Of a stretch of DNA of 64,000 bases, positions 63,940 through 64,000 are shown one piece after another. The notes under the pieces were generated by a model, which worked only from the letters and a program-made list of their open reading frames with translations, made no database searches and was not told the origin of the DNA. Position 1 is the stretch's first letter, and each line of letters begins with the position of its first letter. Position numbers and translations under genes: made by a program. The stretch comes from Streptomyces sp. WZ-12 (GTDB taxonomy: Bacteria; Actinomycetota; Actinomycetes; Streptomycetales; Streptomycetaceae): assembly GCF_028898845.1 (NCBI RefSeq), contig NZ_CP118574.1, forward strand, positions 7,365,001 to 7,429,000, read 5' to 3'.

Positions 63940-64000
63940 ATGAGCTCGGAGATGCGGTCGTTGGCGGTCACCGCACTCGTCCAGGAGGACGAGTGCGCGG
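63940..64000 (+). CDS. N-terminus of a gene leaving the window
   Basis: Twenty codons open from an ATG (MSSEMRSLAVTALVQEDECA) with a TAGGCT-like -10 only 8 bp upstream, which would suit a leaderless transcript. No Shine-Dalgarno is visible. Too short to name. Confidence 0.45.
   Translation, partial: MSSEMRSLAVTALVQEDECA

Overview
The window looks like chromosomal DNA of a Streptomyces or close relative. GC content is very high, with strong G/C bias at third codon positions. Many genes start with GTG behind a GGAGG-type ribosome site, and the families are typical of actinomycetes: mycothiol-dependent DinB/MDMPI enzymes, a Pkn-type Ser/Thr kinase, TerD, MEDS/STAS and RsbW-like regulators, DUF6421, DUF6643, DUF6986 and an Rv1733c-like protein. 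I see no rRNA, tRNA, transposase, integrase, CRISPR array or replication origin. Gene order alternates strands often.

Layout. 1-3.5 kb: a polar amino acid ABC importer operon and a glycerophosphodiester phosphodiesterase, on the minus strand. 3.9-7.2 kb: a tightly coupled operon DUF6421 - SDR - threonine-aldolase-like enzyme. 8-14.4 kb: PlsC acyltransferase, thioredoxin, flavin reductase, the etfB-etfA pair, a DinB protein and a CitE-like DUF6986 aldolase. 15-20.9 kb: divergent LacI regulator and ROK kinase sharing an operator, a Ser/Thr kinase, and a P-loop kinase/Nudix fusion. 21.7-31 kb: M20 dipeptidase, geranylgeranyl-reductase-type flavoprotein, two-component pair, MDMPI protein, MFS transporter and a divergent ROK repressor. 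31-38 kb: a phosphotriesterase-like/DUF4865/TetR operon, SHOCT protein, anti-sigma-type ATPase, PLP enzyme, SRPBCC protein and a DeoR regulator. 38-49.5 kb: membrane-bound lipase-like protein, a beta-helix/AAA+ fusion, a MEDS-STAS/HATPase pair, MOSC, DUF6643, TerD and an HpnB-like glycosyltransferase. 49.6-59.6 kb: Asp/Glu racemase, Nudix enzymes, lipoprotein, 3-hydroxybutyrate-dehydrogenase-like SDR, a possible stress group (CBS pair, baeRF3, phosphoribosyltransferase-hydrolase fusion) and an ATP-dependent DNA ligase. 59.6-64 kb: a sugar ABC importer operon without its own ATPase, led by a DeoR repressor.

The most unusual content is not coding. Four long convergent gaps (7249-7955, 14354-14952, 20902-21718, 30589-31233) are filled by related composite repeats. 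Each has two large inward-facing hairpin modules with an invariant 13-nt loop and stems that vary by compensatory change. The modules flank a non-coding core and are bordered by arrays of a short GC-rich unit that run up to the stop codons on both sides. Copies 1 and 3 are almost identical by eye over about 390 bp, copy 2 has an unrelated core, and copy 4 has the core in the opposite orientation with an internal deletion. I recognise no named family for them.

All calls come from reading the sequence and supplied translations. No database search, structure prediction or alignment program was run.
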